Below are positions 48,331-59,703 of a DNA stretch of 64,000 nucleotides, one piece after another. Every line of letters starts with the position of its first letter. Position 1 is the first letter of the stretch. Position numbers and translations under genes: made by a program. Under the pieces are notes generated by a model that saw only the letters and a list, made by a program, of their open reading frames with translations, did not search any database and was not told the DNA's origin. Source of the stretch: Dasypus novemcinctus (taxonomy: Eukaryota > Chordata > Mammalia > Cingulata > Dasypodidae); assembly GCF_030445035.2 (NCBI RefSeq), contig NC_080689.1, positions 19,125,278 to 19,189,277 on the forward strand, read 5' to 3'.

Positions 48331-50370
48331 TACAACTGACCTAGCATGTAACATGGGGTAAATAAAAATGAAGATACATACATGTGTGTATATATACACG
48401 TGTGCATATGTGTGAATACATTACATACATACTTACACAAACTTTTTTTTTTAAGTAGCTAGATAATTGAAGCAAATGTGATTTCATCCTAACTTTTATC
48501 AGTAATTGAACACTTGAATTCTATGGACACAACTTGAAAGTTGTAGGAAGCACAGAACGGCAATCCACAACTACATCTGTCTCTCGCCCATTCTTTACAA
48601 GTTTTAAGGACCAGTTTACTAGAGGAAAAAAGGTTGAATTTTTCCAACGATCAATATTATTAATATAGGTATATCTGGCATAATATTATATACAGAAGAT
48701 ACTAGACCAATTCAAAATTTAGTTATCTTTACTTCAACTTCACTTTTTAAAAAAATACAAATTGCTCTTTTACAACTTAAATTGTGCTAAATTCACTCAA
48801 TTATTAAGTTTAAAAAGTCACATAAATGGTCTGAACTGTTTTTAAAAAATAAGGTTCTCTATGACAATTTCCATTACCAAAATGGTAGCACTGATTTCAT
48901 TCACAATTTAGGTAAATAAGGATATATATAAGTTTTTTAAAAAAACAGTCCATTTTAGTTCAGTAGCTAGCTATAAGCACAGAATTTTTTGAACTGGAAA
49001 TAAGCTTAAAAGATTTGTGTAATATTGCAAAAAGACATACTGAAGAAGACTTCAGTTCCTAAGTATGAAATATGCCTTATTTTACTTCCCAAAGAATGTT
49101 CAAGAACCTATAAAAATGCCTCCAGAATCATTTGCTCACACTGCAAACTACAAAAAAAAAAGTTTAAAACACTTATTGAAAGGTATAGAAAACTAAAGCA
49201 AAAGATTCCAAAAGATGGCCATGAAAAGTGAAAACAGACTTTTTCACTCTTCAAACCCTTGAAGAAAAAGCTTATTTAAAACCCTAAAATAGCTACTATT
49301 TTTTGATAAATTTAATATTACTACACAAGTCTGATGACTGTAGGACAAACCCAGTAGCCAGGAACTCCCACTTCTCAATTCCTATTCTGACACTGAATCA
49401 CCGAATTTCTCTACATTTCCCCACATGCTGAACCACTAGCTTCACTGACATTGCCAGATTGGGAGAATCAAGCAAATGTTTATGAAATACTTTAGGATCA
49501 TGAAGGGAAGCCACTGTAACTATAAAACATCGTATTTGCTTAATACAAAAATACTACTACTGTAAGGATTTCAAAGCCAACCCTTTTGTGTCTTAACAAA
49601 GCAAATCTTCAGTGAATCAGGAAGGTGGATGTATTTATAAGCTAGTTTAGCAATCTCGGGGAAAGGACTTTTCTTCCAAAACTTCGGATTCTCACAAACC
49701 ATGTCTCTATCCAAGCCCATTATTTGCAAAGAGAAACATAATCCAATTCAGTATTACGAAGTTAAGTGTAGTTATTGGTAAGCCAATACCAAATGATTTT
49801 AGACCATTAGGAATCACAGTGGAACTTAGTTAACATAGGAGAAATGTGACTCCCGAAAATAATCCCAGAAAACAGTCGTTCCAACAAGAGCTTTATGAAA
49901 GATAAAGTCCTTACACTCTTACATAAAGAACCCTAAAATGGTTTTAGACGGTGGAGGGAGGCTAAATTAGCTCAAAACCCTAAACTAATGCGTTAGATAG
50001 TTCCAACACCTGCGTGGTGTCGAGAGACAGGTCACTGGTGAGGTTGCCCTGGAAAAGTGCTGATGCCATCTCCAGCTGCCCCTTTCTGAATGACAGTAAC
50101 AATGAAAACACTGACAAAAGGGCTGGGAGGCCACCCGAAGCCTCTACTTGGCAGGACTTCTACCCTACCCCCAACACACAAGGCTACGAATCCCTGAGAA
50201 GGACCTCTTCTTACAGATCTCACAAGCAGAGTCCTTGTCTCTGGCCAGGTATGTGAAAAAGTATTACCCTTCCCTCCGAATCTTTCAGGAAGACGGAACA
50301 CCTCAGAGATGAGGCGAAAATGCCGTCTCCCTTTCTAAACTGCCAGAGGAAAGAGGAGAGATGACTTCCT
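48330..50370. other. Repeat-poor sequence next to the MEMO1 promoter
   Basis: About 2 kb inside MEMO1 intron 1, just downstream of the CpG island, with no SINE or L1 that I recognise. It has a short TA/TG repeat near 48375-48430. A likely place for intronic regulatory elements; no specific site is claimed. Confidence 0.4.
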
Positions 50371-50894
50371 CTCACGCTACGGGGTGTGCGGACGGCGAGA
50401 ACTCCCGCGGGCCGGGGACGCCTGTCGCTCGCCCGCCGGGAGGAAGGGAAAGCGTGGCCCTCCCTTGACAAGAGGCCGGTGTGCGGACGGCGGGACCCGG
50501 GCGCCAGGCAAACCGTCCCTCCAGGGGCGGGGGAGATCTGTCGGCCCGCATCCCGGCGAGCCTCGGGTCGGGCAGCACAGGCAGCACATTCTCTCCTCGA
50601 ACCTGGCCCCGCGGGAAGGAGGCGACTGCCCAGGCGGCAACTCTCCCTCTCGCCCAACTCCGGGGGGAGCGTGAGGGCGGCGGGCCCCCGGCTGTCTGCG
50701 CGGGACGCCGCCCGGGTCCCGGAGGCGGCGAGGCCGTCCCCGGGCCCGCTCCCTCCCCACGCGGTCAGCAGCCGGCTCCCCTCTGCGCCCGGGTCCCCGC
50801 CCGGCGCCGCGAGGCCGCCCTGCCGACCTCGGCCGGCCGGGCGCGGGGCCAGGCGGCGGCGGCAGCGGGCGGGCCGGCCGGCCTGGGGCCCTAC

Positions 50895-50955
50895 CTGAGG
50901 CTGTGTACCAGCTCCCGGCGTGACTGGCTTCCCGGCAGACCACTCGGTTGGACAT
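50895..50955 (-). CDS. MEMO1: MEMO1 coding exon 1 (residues 1-20, partial gene)
   Basis: Read on the minus strand from ATG at 50955, the exon encodes MSNRVVCREASHAGSWYTAS plus the first base of a Gly codon. I recognise this as the N-terminus of MEMO1. The exon ends at 50895 and is followed by a consensus donor, CAG|GTAGGG, with GT at 50894-50893. The ATG context is good (A at -3). The frame stays open upstream to about 51220, but I found no in-frame ATG there, so 50955 is the likely start. MEMO1 (about 297 residues) is a cytosolic protein related to class III non-haem iron dioxygenases. It was found as a mediator of ErbB2-driven cell motility and is linked to redox and iron homeostasis. Its metal-pocket residues are encoded by later exons, absent here. 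The exon lies inside a CpG island, and the next exon lies beyond the window or was missed. Confidence 0.95.
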
Positions 50956-51059
50956 CTTGGAGCCTGTGCCGCCTATGGTGCACGAGGATGAATGAGGAGG
51001 CGGTGGCGGCGGCTGCAGGAGCGGCTCCGCTAGGGGACGAGACACCGCGGGCCCAGCCC

Positions 51060-51150
51060 AGGAGGAGGCGGCAGCGGGGAGGGAATCAGCCCGGCCCAGC
51101 AGGAGGAGGAAGAGGAGGAGGCGGCGGCCCAGGAGGAGGAGGAGATGGCA
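51060..51150. other. GGA-rich polypurine tract in the MEMO1 5'UTR/promoter
   Basis: Runs of GGA/GGC triplets on plus give CCT-rich sequence on the MEMO1-sense strand, 100-190 bases upstream of the ATG. Such mirror-like polypurine tracts can form triplex or G-quadruplex structures and vary in length. The start of the repeat block overlaps the likely 5'UTR. Confidence 0.5.
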
Positions 51151-51469
51151 GCCGGGGCGACGGCAGCAACAATCACCACAAACGCCGGCGGCCGCCGGAA
51201 GATGGGGCCCGCCGCGGCTTCACCGGAGCCGGGAAAGCCCTGGCCCCGGCCCCCGGAGTCGCCGCTGCTCCCCAGCCGGAGCTGGTTCCGCCAAACAATC
51301 CCCCCACGGCCCCCTCCCCTCCCCTCCCCGTCGGCCGCCCCAGCCACCGCCGATGACCCCACCCCCGTGACTCCGCGCCCGCCCTCTCCCCCCACCCCCC
51401 GCGGGACTCCCGCACCCACCCCCACCCCCACCCGGGGCTGGGCCCTCCTGCCCGCCCGCCGCCCCGCGG

Positions 51470-51510
51470 GTCCCGCCCCGTCCCGCCCCGCCCCGCTCCT
51501 CCCCGCGGCC
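51470..51510. promoter_or_regulatory. Cluster of GC boxes (SP/KLF-type)
   Basis: Three to four tandem CCCGCCCC motifs occur within about 40 bases. This is a classic SP1/KLF binding cluster of housekeeping CpG-island promoters, about 520-550 bases upstream of the MEMO1 ATG. Whether it lies upstream of the actual start site is unknown. Confidence 0.5.
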
Positions 51511-51625
51511 GGGCGGCGAGGCTAGCAGCGGAAACCGGACAGGCCAGACGGCATTTGGGGTCGGGCGGCCCCGCGAGGAGGCGGCGGCCCCTGCCGCTCA
51601 GCGCACACAAAAGCCCAGGGCCGGG

Positions 51626-52180
51626 GCCTGAACAGGAGAAAGCAGACCCGGAGAAGAGCCAACGCTTCCTTACTCGCCACTCTAACGGGTCCTGCCCACT
51701 GAGCATGCCCAGCAGCCACTGCCAGGCCCGCCGAGGAATCTCAACGTGCACGCTCCGCTCTCCGGGGTTTAGTAGCAGCAGAGACTGGGGTGGGGAGGGC
51801 GGGGAGAGCAGGACGCAGCCGCAAGGCAAGCCCCCTCTTGCTCCCCACTCCCCACCCCCGCCAACTTCCTTAAATGCAAAGCACCTTGGGCACGCGGTGT
51901 GGACGGTAACTAAGCTTGTTTTCCCCAAGGAATTTGAAGCTTGTATCCCCCGCCATACCCAGGAATCCTTTGTGGGTTCGCCGACCCAAGGTTTTGCTTC
52001 TAGAGCACAAGTCTGGCCCGGCCTGGAAGTTCTTTTGCAGAGGCAGGTACAAGGTAAAGGCTAGTTTTTGCTTCACAGGGTCACCAGTACCACCTAATCG
52101 TGGCTTTGGCACTGTAAACATATTGTTTCATGTTATAATTGTGTAAGTGTGTATCTTAACGCCCTAACTAAAGTGGAATA
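51626..52180. other. Island shoulder, nothing coding recognised
   Basis: Moderately GC-rich flank upstream of MEMO1. It has a purine-rich GGGGAGGGCGGGGAGAGCAG stretch near 51795. No conserved coding frame. Confidence 0.4.
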
Positions 52181-52310
52181 TAATTAGCCTCAGTTATTCT
52201 CATCTGTAAAATGGAGATCCGCAATAATACTAAAGGAATGTAGCTAGGGTTACAAGGTTTAACCAACACAAAGAGCCTGATAGGGTAAGCATACAACAAA
52301 TATTATTTCT
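52180..52310 (+). repeat. MIR 3' fragment
   Basis: TTCTCATCTGTAAAATGGAG followed by a TACAAGGTTTAACCAACAC and CATACAACAAATATTATTT end, in MIR order. Confidence 0.65.
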
Positions 52311-52563
52311 TTCATTCCCTTATCATGTAAACCCCAATATGCCATATAAATGTCAGGAACAAAGAATTCCTTTTACACTTGTAGAAGAATCACAGCAAAG
52401 TAGGACCTCAGAGGAACTGAGATGAAAATAAGAGAAAGTTGCATATTTTCCAGGAAAGATTTGCAGTTAAAACCATAAAAATACCAACAGGCTTCTGCTA
52501 GAGTCCAAAGTAGACAACTACCTGATTAATATTTGAGTTAAATAGTGCCATAATATCTTTTTT

Positions 52564-52975
52564 GGGAAGCAGATTTGGCTCAACTGATAGAGCATCCACC
52601 CACCACATGGGAGGTCCAGGGTTCAAACCCAGGGCCTCCTGACCCCTGTGGTGAGCTGGTTGGCACAGTGCTGATGTGCTCAAGGAGTGCCCTGCCATGC
52701 AGGGGTGTCCCCTGCATAATGGAACCCCACGTGCAAGGAGCACGCCCCATAAGGAGAGCCACCCTGCGTGAAAAAAGCACAGCGTGGCCAGATGTGGTGG
52801 TGCACACATGGAAAGCTGCAGCAGCAAGATGATGCAACAAAAAAAAGAGACAAAGATTCCCAGTGCCACTGACAAGAATGCAAGCGGACACAGAAGAACA
52901 CACAGCAAATGGACACAGCGAGCAGACAACAGGGGGAAGGGGAGAGAAAGGAATTTTAAAAATAATATTTTTTAA
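52564..52975 (+). repeat. Full-length DAS SINE
   Basis: Head GGGAAGCAGATTTGGCTCAA, B-box GGGTTCAAACCC, full body, and AAGGAATTTTAAAAATAAT tail. Flanks ATAATATCTTTTTT and ATAATATTTTTTA form an imperfect duplication. Confidence 0.88.
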
Positions 52976-52978
52976 AGG

Positions 52979-53735
52979 CACTATTCCTGATTCTATTCCC
53001 ACCCCTTCTCCCACGTTTTTTGCCTTAGAGATCAAGGATTCTATGTGATATGCCAGCTGGGCCTTGACCCTCAGTGGAGTTGATACACCTACTCTCCAGT
53101 TCATTGGATACACCCAGGACAACCAACAAGGAGGCAGGGATGGACAACTACCACACCCGGGAACAGAGGAAGTCCACCACTGCAAGCAAGAGGGTCCCAT
53201 CCATCAGCCATATGGGATCCAAGCCCCCTCTCAATTAGAGGTGGAGAGGGCATCACCATCCTAGTATCCTCAGGACTGGGGAATAAAATATGGACTAGAG
53301 TGGACTTATTGGTATTCTACAATAGACTTGTTGTGATTCTGGCAGTGGAAGAAATTATATCATTTGTGGAGATAGTGGCCACTGAAGGTGCTGAAGTCAG
53401 GGAGAGGGAAAAAGAGGTGTAATATGGGGGCATTTTCAGGACTTGGAGTTGACCTGAATGACATTGCAATGACAGATACAGGCCATTATATATCTTGCCA
53501 TAACCTACAGACTGTAAACTACAATGTAAACTATAATCCATGCTTGGTGGCAATGCTCCGGAATGTGTTCATCAGTTGCAATGAATGTACCACACTAAGA
53601 AAGACGTTATTAATGTGGGGAAAAGGGGGAGGATGTGGGGAGTGGGGCATGTAGGAATCCCTTGTATTTTTTTCTGTGGCATTTTATGTAATCTAAGTAT
53701 CTTTTAAAAATAAATAAATATATTTTTTAAAAAGG
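52979..53735 (+). repeat. L1 3'UTR copy
   Basis: Same family as 15002-16087 and 25178-25385: GGACTTGGAGTTGACCTGAA (the parallel of GGACGTGGAGTTGTCCTG), TGCAATGAATGTACCACACT and GAGTGGGGCATG. It ends in AAATAAATAAATATAT. No coding part. Confidence 0.7.
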
Positions 53736-53814
53736 TCATACTTAGAAACATATTTTATGACCTTAAGACCATTTGAAGATGTTTGCACCCAAATTGTTGC
53801 CTTTAAGATTTACC

Positions 53815-54440
53815 TAAGTTTTTGCATATATCAATAGCTTATTCCTTTTTATTTTCAAGTATTATATGATGTTCCACTACTAGTTTACTCTTTCTCATGT
53901 TGTAGGACACTGGCTTGTTTACAGATTTTCGTGATTTTAAATAGAGTAACTATAAATATTTATACTAGTTTTTGCACAAACATAAATTTTCATTTCCCTT
54001 ATATAATTACCTAGCAGTGGAATATTAGGGTCATATGATGGGTATTGATTATTCCAAACTGACAAAATTTTCCCAAAGGGCTGTACCATTTTACATTCAT
54101 CCCAGAATTGTAGGAGAGTTCCAGTTGTGACACATCCCTAGCATATTTTGGTATTGTTGTCATATTTTATTTTAGTCATGGTGTCTCAAGTTAGTTTAAA
54201 TTTGTATTTCCATAATGGCTACTGCTGCTGAATGTCTTTTCATGTGCTTTTGTGCAATCCTTTATTCTCTGGGTGCAGTGTCTATACATGTTTAATGGCG
54301 TTTATGTTGTTATTTTGTGGTATTTTGTTCTTTATGTGTTCTGGTTACAGGACTTTCATCATTATGTGATTTTCAAATATGTTGCCCTAATCTAAGTATT
54401 GTTCTTTTCATCTTTTCAGAAAACTAATTTTTATTTTAAT
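53815..54440 (-). repeat. Old L1 3' fragment, minus strand
   Basis: Antisense L1 3'-region phrases (AGCAGTGGAATATTAGGGTC, CCAAAGGGCTGTACCATTTT, ATTTGTATTTCCATAATGGC). Intergenic. Confidence 0.65.
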
Positions 54441-54930
54441 AAAGTAGAATGTATTCTTTTTCCCATTAAAAAAAAAAAATTCTGTGAGATCCCAGACCTT
54501 AAATCTGGTCAATTACAAGAATATTTCTGACTTTCACACCTTTTTTCTACACTCATTGCTATTAAGCTAAAATCTCCACTGAACCTATCTATGTTTTTTT
54601 ACCCAATCTTTACCCTTTCCCTTCATCATAAATTTGCCATAATATTAAGGTAATATGTGGCAAAAAAAAAAAAAAAAGAAAGAAAAAGATGTGAATAGCC
54701 AAAGTCAATTTAGGGATGACCGAAAAAAGGAGGAATGTTACTCTTCTTGGAGTACCAACTTAGTGATAATTGGTGAAATAGTAAAATTTTCAACCATTGT
54801 AAAGTGCAACAAAAGGAAAGGAGGGCAATGATGTTCTAAGAATTGATATGGAGATAGCTCCTTTATTTATTGCTCATTTTGTTTCCATGGGGAAAAAAAG
54901 GACTGGATACAAAGAACCAAAAAAAATTTT
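54440..54930. other. Intergenic, nothing recognised
   Basis: Short poly(A) runs near 54470 and 54662, otherwise unassigned AT-rich sequence. Confidence 0.35.
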
Positions 54931-55350
54931 TTTTAAGATTAATTTTTTTAAATTTAGTTCTCTCCCCTTTAACACCCCCACCCCTGCCACTGTTGTCTGC
55001 TCTCTGTGTCCATTCTCTGTGCGGTCTTCTGTGTCTGCTTGCATTCTTGTCAGGCGGCACCAGGAATCTGTGTCTCTTCTTGTTGCATCATCTTGCTGCG
55101 TCAGCTGGCCATGTGTGCAGCACCACTATTGGGTGGGCTGCATTTTTTTTTTTTGGATGCGGGGCGGCTATCCTTGTAAGTGGGCCTCCCCTAGGCAGGG
55201 GACACCCATGCATGGCACAGCACTCCTTGCACACAACAGCACTGCACATTGGCCAGCTCACCACACAGGTCAGGAGGCCCTGGGTCCCAAACCCTGGACC
55301 TCCTATGTGGTAGGTGGACGCTCTATCAGTTGAGCCACATCCGCTTCCCC
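54931..55350 (-). repeat. Full-length DAS SINE
   Basis: Minus-strand head GGGGAAGCGGATGTGGCTCA at 55350 and tail T-run near 54931. The body has a T-run expansion (55143-55155). Duplication is unclear because the flanks are A/T-rich. Confidence 0.88.
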
Positions 55351-55374
55351 AAAATCTTATTTCAGGCCCCTCAT

Positions 55375-55580
55375 ATTTGAAAATTAGGATTTGAGTCCTA
55401 GAACTGTCATTCATCAGCTGTAGAACCATGGGTATCTCAAAACTGAACCTTTTCAAATTGTTTTCTCATTTGTCAAATTCAAACATTACAGATATCTGAT
55501 AGACTGCCTGTGAGAATCATTCAGTAAGGTATGTGAAAATACTTTATAAACTGGTCTATATAAATATTTATTCTTATTAT
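55375..55580 (+). repeat. MIR SINE
   Basis: GAGTCCTAGAACTGTCATTC, TTGTTTTCTCATTTGTCAAA, and GAATCATTCAGTAAGGTATG follow MIR order. Confidence 0.65.
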
Positions 55581-56109
55581 CGTCTGCTCCTAACAATCCT
55601 AACCAGTGAATACTCTAAACTAGTTATCTAAGTAAAATTAAGCATCCTCCCATTTAAAATGCTCAGGTGAATGTTTCTTTCCCCAAAGGAATTTTTTGGC
55701 TCATTAAACTCAGCAAAAATCACAAAGTCATTTGAAGTGAAGGGTTAGAGGATCTCTATTATCTTTAGAACAATCTCAAAATATTAAAAAAAAAAAAAAT
55801 TCTACCATTACTCCCTCTGTCCACCTTATTCAAGGATAGACTCTTGAAATCAAGTTCAAACTATCCTAACCTCCCCTAAAGAAGACAGATCCATATAATG
55901 TAAAATACTCACTTTGTACCCCAGGAAAAGTTTGTTTGGCAATATGTACAATACCCATGTTATTATTAACAATTTCCATTATAAACACTCCATAAACATT
56001 CATAGGCAGAAAGGAAGAAATCTCCATTAATAATAGTCATTATGAAGCACAGACTTCAAGAAATAAGACACAAGGCTTAGAACCCATTAATTGCATATAC
56101 CCTCTGAAA

Positions 56110-56500
56110 AAGCATTTAGTATATTCAGTGCAGTAGTCTGTACTAGCACAAAACTGGAAAACACAGTGTCCATCAATATCAGTCTTATTAAATTAGGAAA
56201 TATCCATACATATGCACCCATTAAAAACAATGAGGTGGTGCTATATACTGTTATGGAAAGAGCTCCAAAAGACATCAAATGAAAAAAGGCAAATTGAAGA
56301 GCAGTGTTTAGAGTATGCTACCAATGTGTAAAATTGAGTAATTTTTCATACACTTTCATATACATGAATACTTAGAAGAAAACATTGGTAACAGTAATTG
56401 TGTGACTGGCAGTGGTTGGTGGACAAGGGTGGACAAAAAAATGTAATATTTTCATTGGATATCTTTGCATATCTTTTAAAATTTGTACCATATACAAAAA
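56110..56500 (+). repeat. Old L1 (L1ME/HAL-like) fragment
   Basis: TGTCCATCAATATCAGTCTT, TAGGAAATATCCATACATAT, GTTATGGAAAGAGCTCCAA, and AGAGTATGCTACCAATGTG match old L1 3'-region order. Confidence 0.6.
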
Positions 56501-58020
56501 ATTATATCTTTAGGCTTCATTTTTGGAATTTACATGGCAGTATTGAATTAAAAATTTTTAGATTTTATCAACGCTAACAGCTTGAGCAGACCTCTAATTC
56601 TTGAAAGCCCTATGTCCAAAAAATATTCCAGAAGGATACCACAATGTTTTGAATAAGTCAAAGTTGAAAGAACAGATCAGAGCAGCTCTTTTCATTTCAA
56701 TTAGAACTGGTACTCTAACCTAGTATCAGTCAAATATGTCCCTTTCTTCTTTAGAAACTAAACTTAGTAAACAGTATGTACCTGACACTACACTAAGTTC
56801 TCTACATATTTAATGATCCCTCTAAAAATGAAAATTTACCTCATTTCCAATTATTTGGAATGAAATTTTGTACAGAAAGCTTTTTTCATATGTTATTAAT
56901 ATTATTTAGGATTCCCAGAAATAAGTTTTTTTCAAAGGCTGATGGGTTTTTTTTTTTAAGACAATTATTACCTACTGTCCCTTTTAATTCTGGTGACCTA
57001 TTTTCCACTATTTTACTACATTTTTTTTTTCTTTCTTGATTTAAAATCCCAAGATTTTTAAACAAGTGGATTCTTAATTATAGCCACTCACAGCTTTTAT
57101 CTTTTGTCTCTCATTTCTACAGTTTGATATACGTTAGGCCTCCAATTTGGTAATGCCTTTTTGGAATCTAGTCCAAGGAAATATCTGGCTACAGTGTTTT
57201 ATGCTCTCCCTGCAACAGTATATATTTCTAACAGGAAGATATCTATCCTAAAATCTCACTATTCCTTCTATATGAAGATTTAAACAAAGGTTCAATATTC
57301 TTCCTACAGACTCATCAGAATTAGGTAGACTATCTCCTACTTATTTTTCTCTTCATCTTTGAATTTAGGGTCCGTAGTTCCTCTAAAACTCTATTTCTCA
57401 TGTATCCTACTAGTGTTCCCACCAACCCACCCACCAACATAATTCAAGAACTCACTCTATTGGATGCAGCACTTTTTACTTTATTTCTGTGTTTATTGAG
57501 CATTTCTTATCTGCCCCATTAAAGTTAATGGTCAAAGATTAGGAATTGCTTATATAGTATAATCGCCAGCCACACATAAAACACCTCACCAAAATATAAC
57601 AGAAGCTTTCTTAACTGATTTCTATTTAACCAACTTACTGGAGTAATTGATATTTTCCATTCTCTCAGTAAAATATACTAAATAATGCCCGCTGCAGACT
57701 GGAGTCTTGAAGCTAGTATACTATACGGTTTTAGGAAACACTCATCAATTGCTCTCTCTTTTCAGATCTGTGTGATATTCTTAAAAAGTTGGTTGTGTTC
57801 TCAAACCTATTTATACCATTTGTAATAAGTATTGCTATTATATAATTTAAATACTACATTAAGCAATGAAATACAAAAACAGTGAAAAGGGGGCTTGTAA
57901 AAAAATTAGGTTGAATTCTTTGGAAAGACAATAAAAAGAGTTGTCAAATTAAGAGTTAGACAAGATGACTGAAGACTGGAGGGGAAAAAAATAATCAAAA
58001 AAACCCTAAAACTCTAGGAT
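56500..58020. other. Intergenic, nothing recognised
   Basis: About 1.5 kb of AT-rich sequence with no repeat or coding signal that I can name. Confidence 0.4.
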
Positions 58021-58462
58021 GGTACGAATTATTTATTTATTTCTACCCCCACCCTTGTTTTTGTGCTTGCTGTCTGCTTTCCATGTCCATATGCTATGTG
58101 TTCTTTGTCTGTTTGTCTTCTCCTTAGGCGGCATTGGGAATCTATCCCGGGACCTTCTGGAGTGGGAAAAAGGCACTCAATCTCTTGCACTACCTCAACT
58201 TCCTGGGCTGCTGCATCTCTTATTGTCTCTCCTCTTTCTTTTTGTTGCATCATCTTGCTGCGCCAGCTGTCTGCATGGGCCAGCAGTCTATACAGGCCAG
58301 CACTCCTGCGCAGGCCAGCACACCACATGGGTCAGCACTCCACGCCAGCCAGCACTCCATATGGGCTAGCTTCCCTTCACCAGGAGGCCCTGGGAATCAA
58401 ACACTGGACCTCCCATATGGTAGATTGGAGCGCAATCTCTTCAGCCACATCCACTTCCCCAA
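58020..58462 (-). repeat. Two-headed DAS SINE
   Basis: Head near 58462 (GGGGAAGTGGATGTGGCTGA) and second head remnant near 58115-58200. Body units in between contain six CCAGCA-type repeats (58265-58370). Minus strand. Confidence 0.75.
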
Positions 58463-58631
58463 ATTACTTCCTAAATGTCTAAGATCTTGCTCTATTTTCC
58501 AAAAATCTGAAACTGAAGTTCAGAGACCACGTGATAAATGTGTGATTTGTAGGGAAAAAAAAGATAATGTAGAATTCCAATCAAAGAACCCATATTCAAA
58601 GAAAAGATTGAAATCAAGATATTATCAAGTT

Positions 58632-59034
58632 GGGAAACGGACTTGGCCCAGTGGTTAGGGCGTCCGTCTACCACATGGGAGGTCTGCGGTTCAAACCCCG
58701 GGCCTCCTTGACCCGCGGTGCTGATGCGCGCAGGGATTGCCGTGCCACGCGGGGGTGTCCCCCACATAGGGGTGTCCCTTGCATAGGGGAGCCCAACACG
58801 CAGGGAGTGCACCCTGTGGGGAGAGCCACCTAGCGTGAGGGAAGGTGCAGTCTGTCCAGGAATGGTGCCGCACACAGAGTTGATGCGGCAAGATGACGCA
58901 ACAAAAAGAAACACAGATTCCCATGCCGCTGATAACAGAAGCAGACAGATAATACGCAGCAAATGGACACAGAGAACAGACAACTGGGGGAGGGGAAGGG
59001 GAGAGAAATAAATAAAATAAATCTTAAAAAAAAA
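58632..59034 (+). repeat. Full-length DAS SINE
   Basis: Head GGGAAACGGACTTGGCCCAG, B-box GCGGTTCAAACCCC, CpG-rich body with a local duplication (GGGGTGTCCC), and AAATAAAATAAATCTTA tail. Perfect 16-bp duplication AAGATATTATCAAGTT at 58616-58631 and 59035-59050. Confidence 0.95.
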
Positions 59035-59075
59035 AAGATATTATCAAGTTAGCATACATTAGTATTAATTTTTTT

Positions 59076-59284
59076 TTGAGGTACCGGGGCCCAGGATTGA
59101 AACTGGCACCTTGTTTGTGGGAAGCCAGCACTCAACCACTGTGCCACATCAGCTTTCCTAAGTTGGTTTTTTCTTTTGTTTGCTTATTGTTTGTTTCTCT
59201 GTTTTTTAGGAGGCACCAGGAACTGAACCCAGGACCTCCCGTGTGGGAAGCAAGTGCTCAACTGCTTCCACATCCACTGCCATA
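59076..59284 (-). repeat. Dimeric tRNA-Ala SINE
   Basis: Read on minus: an A-type head (59284 to about 59205), an A-rich linker with CCAACTTAGG, then a B-type head (GTGGCACAGTGGTTGAGTGC). Flanks TTAATTTTTT on both sides. Confidence 0.8.
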
Positions 59285-59439
59285 TGTTAATTTTTTAAAA
59301 AAACCTTTTTACAATATATGATTTTTATTTTGACTCACTTTTTTCAACTAGCAGCCAAATAAGAGGGCTTCTACTGTTCACAAAAGAGACAATGAATTTT
59401 CCACCACAGGCAAATTTTACCCATATCTGAGAGATAATA

Positions 59440-59575
59440 CAGCATTAAGCAAGGGGTTTACAACCAGGTTGGGATGGTTTTCCTATCCCAGAGTTACTAG
59501 GTATACAACCTTGAACAAATTAACCAGATCTCAGCTTGTTCTAAAATTATTTCTAGATTAAGTTATGAAATAGTC
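59440..59575 (+). repeat. MIR-like fragment
   Basis: GGTTGGGATGGTTTTCCTAT, GTATACAACCTTGAACAAAT, and CAGATCTCAGCTTGTTCTA follow diverged MIR order. Confidence 0.45.
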
Positions 59576-59703
59576 ACTCTAGCCAAAACAAATTTGCTGG
59601 GATTAGTACTTGTGAAAACTACTATAGAGGAAAAAGAACCCAGTATTTCCAGGTTTTTAACTATTCAAATATATATACCTGAAGATGTAAATAAAAACCC
59701 GTC

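Larger units (their letters stand above)
50375..51625. promoter_or_regulatory. CpG island and TATA-less promoter of MEMO1
   Basis: A very GC- and CpG-rich block stands out sharply from AT-rich flanks and covers MEMO1 exon 1, its 5'UTR and the start of intron 1. GC boxes are abundant, for example GGGGCGGGG near 50525 and a cluster of CCCGCCCC-type motifs at 51470-51505. An ETS-like CCGGAAG occurs near 51195. I saw no TATA box upstream of the start codon. The transcription start is expected on the minus strand between about 51000 and 51650. Such islands often fire in both directions, so an antisense plus-strand transcript is possible but not shown. Confidence 0.85.

Noticed and set aside
50377-51045. 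Minus-strand open frame running through MEMO1 exon 1, with an N-terminal extension and a C-terminal read into the intron
   Set aside because: The extension begins at a GTG, not an ATG, and I found no upstream in-frame ATG. The C-terminal part lies after a good splice donor. Only 50895-50955 is kept as coding.
50481-51356. Long plus-strand open frame (about 290 codons) through the CpG island
   Set aside because: GC-rich DNA has few stop codons. The translation is low-complexity Pro/Gly/Arg/Ala with no recognisable domain, it overlaps MEMO1 exon 1 on the other strand, and other frames are open too.
51173-51928. Minus-strand 251-codon frame upstream of MEMO1
   Set aside because: It lies in the island and its shoulder, has low-complexity composition and no family resemblance, and does not connect to MEMO1.
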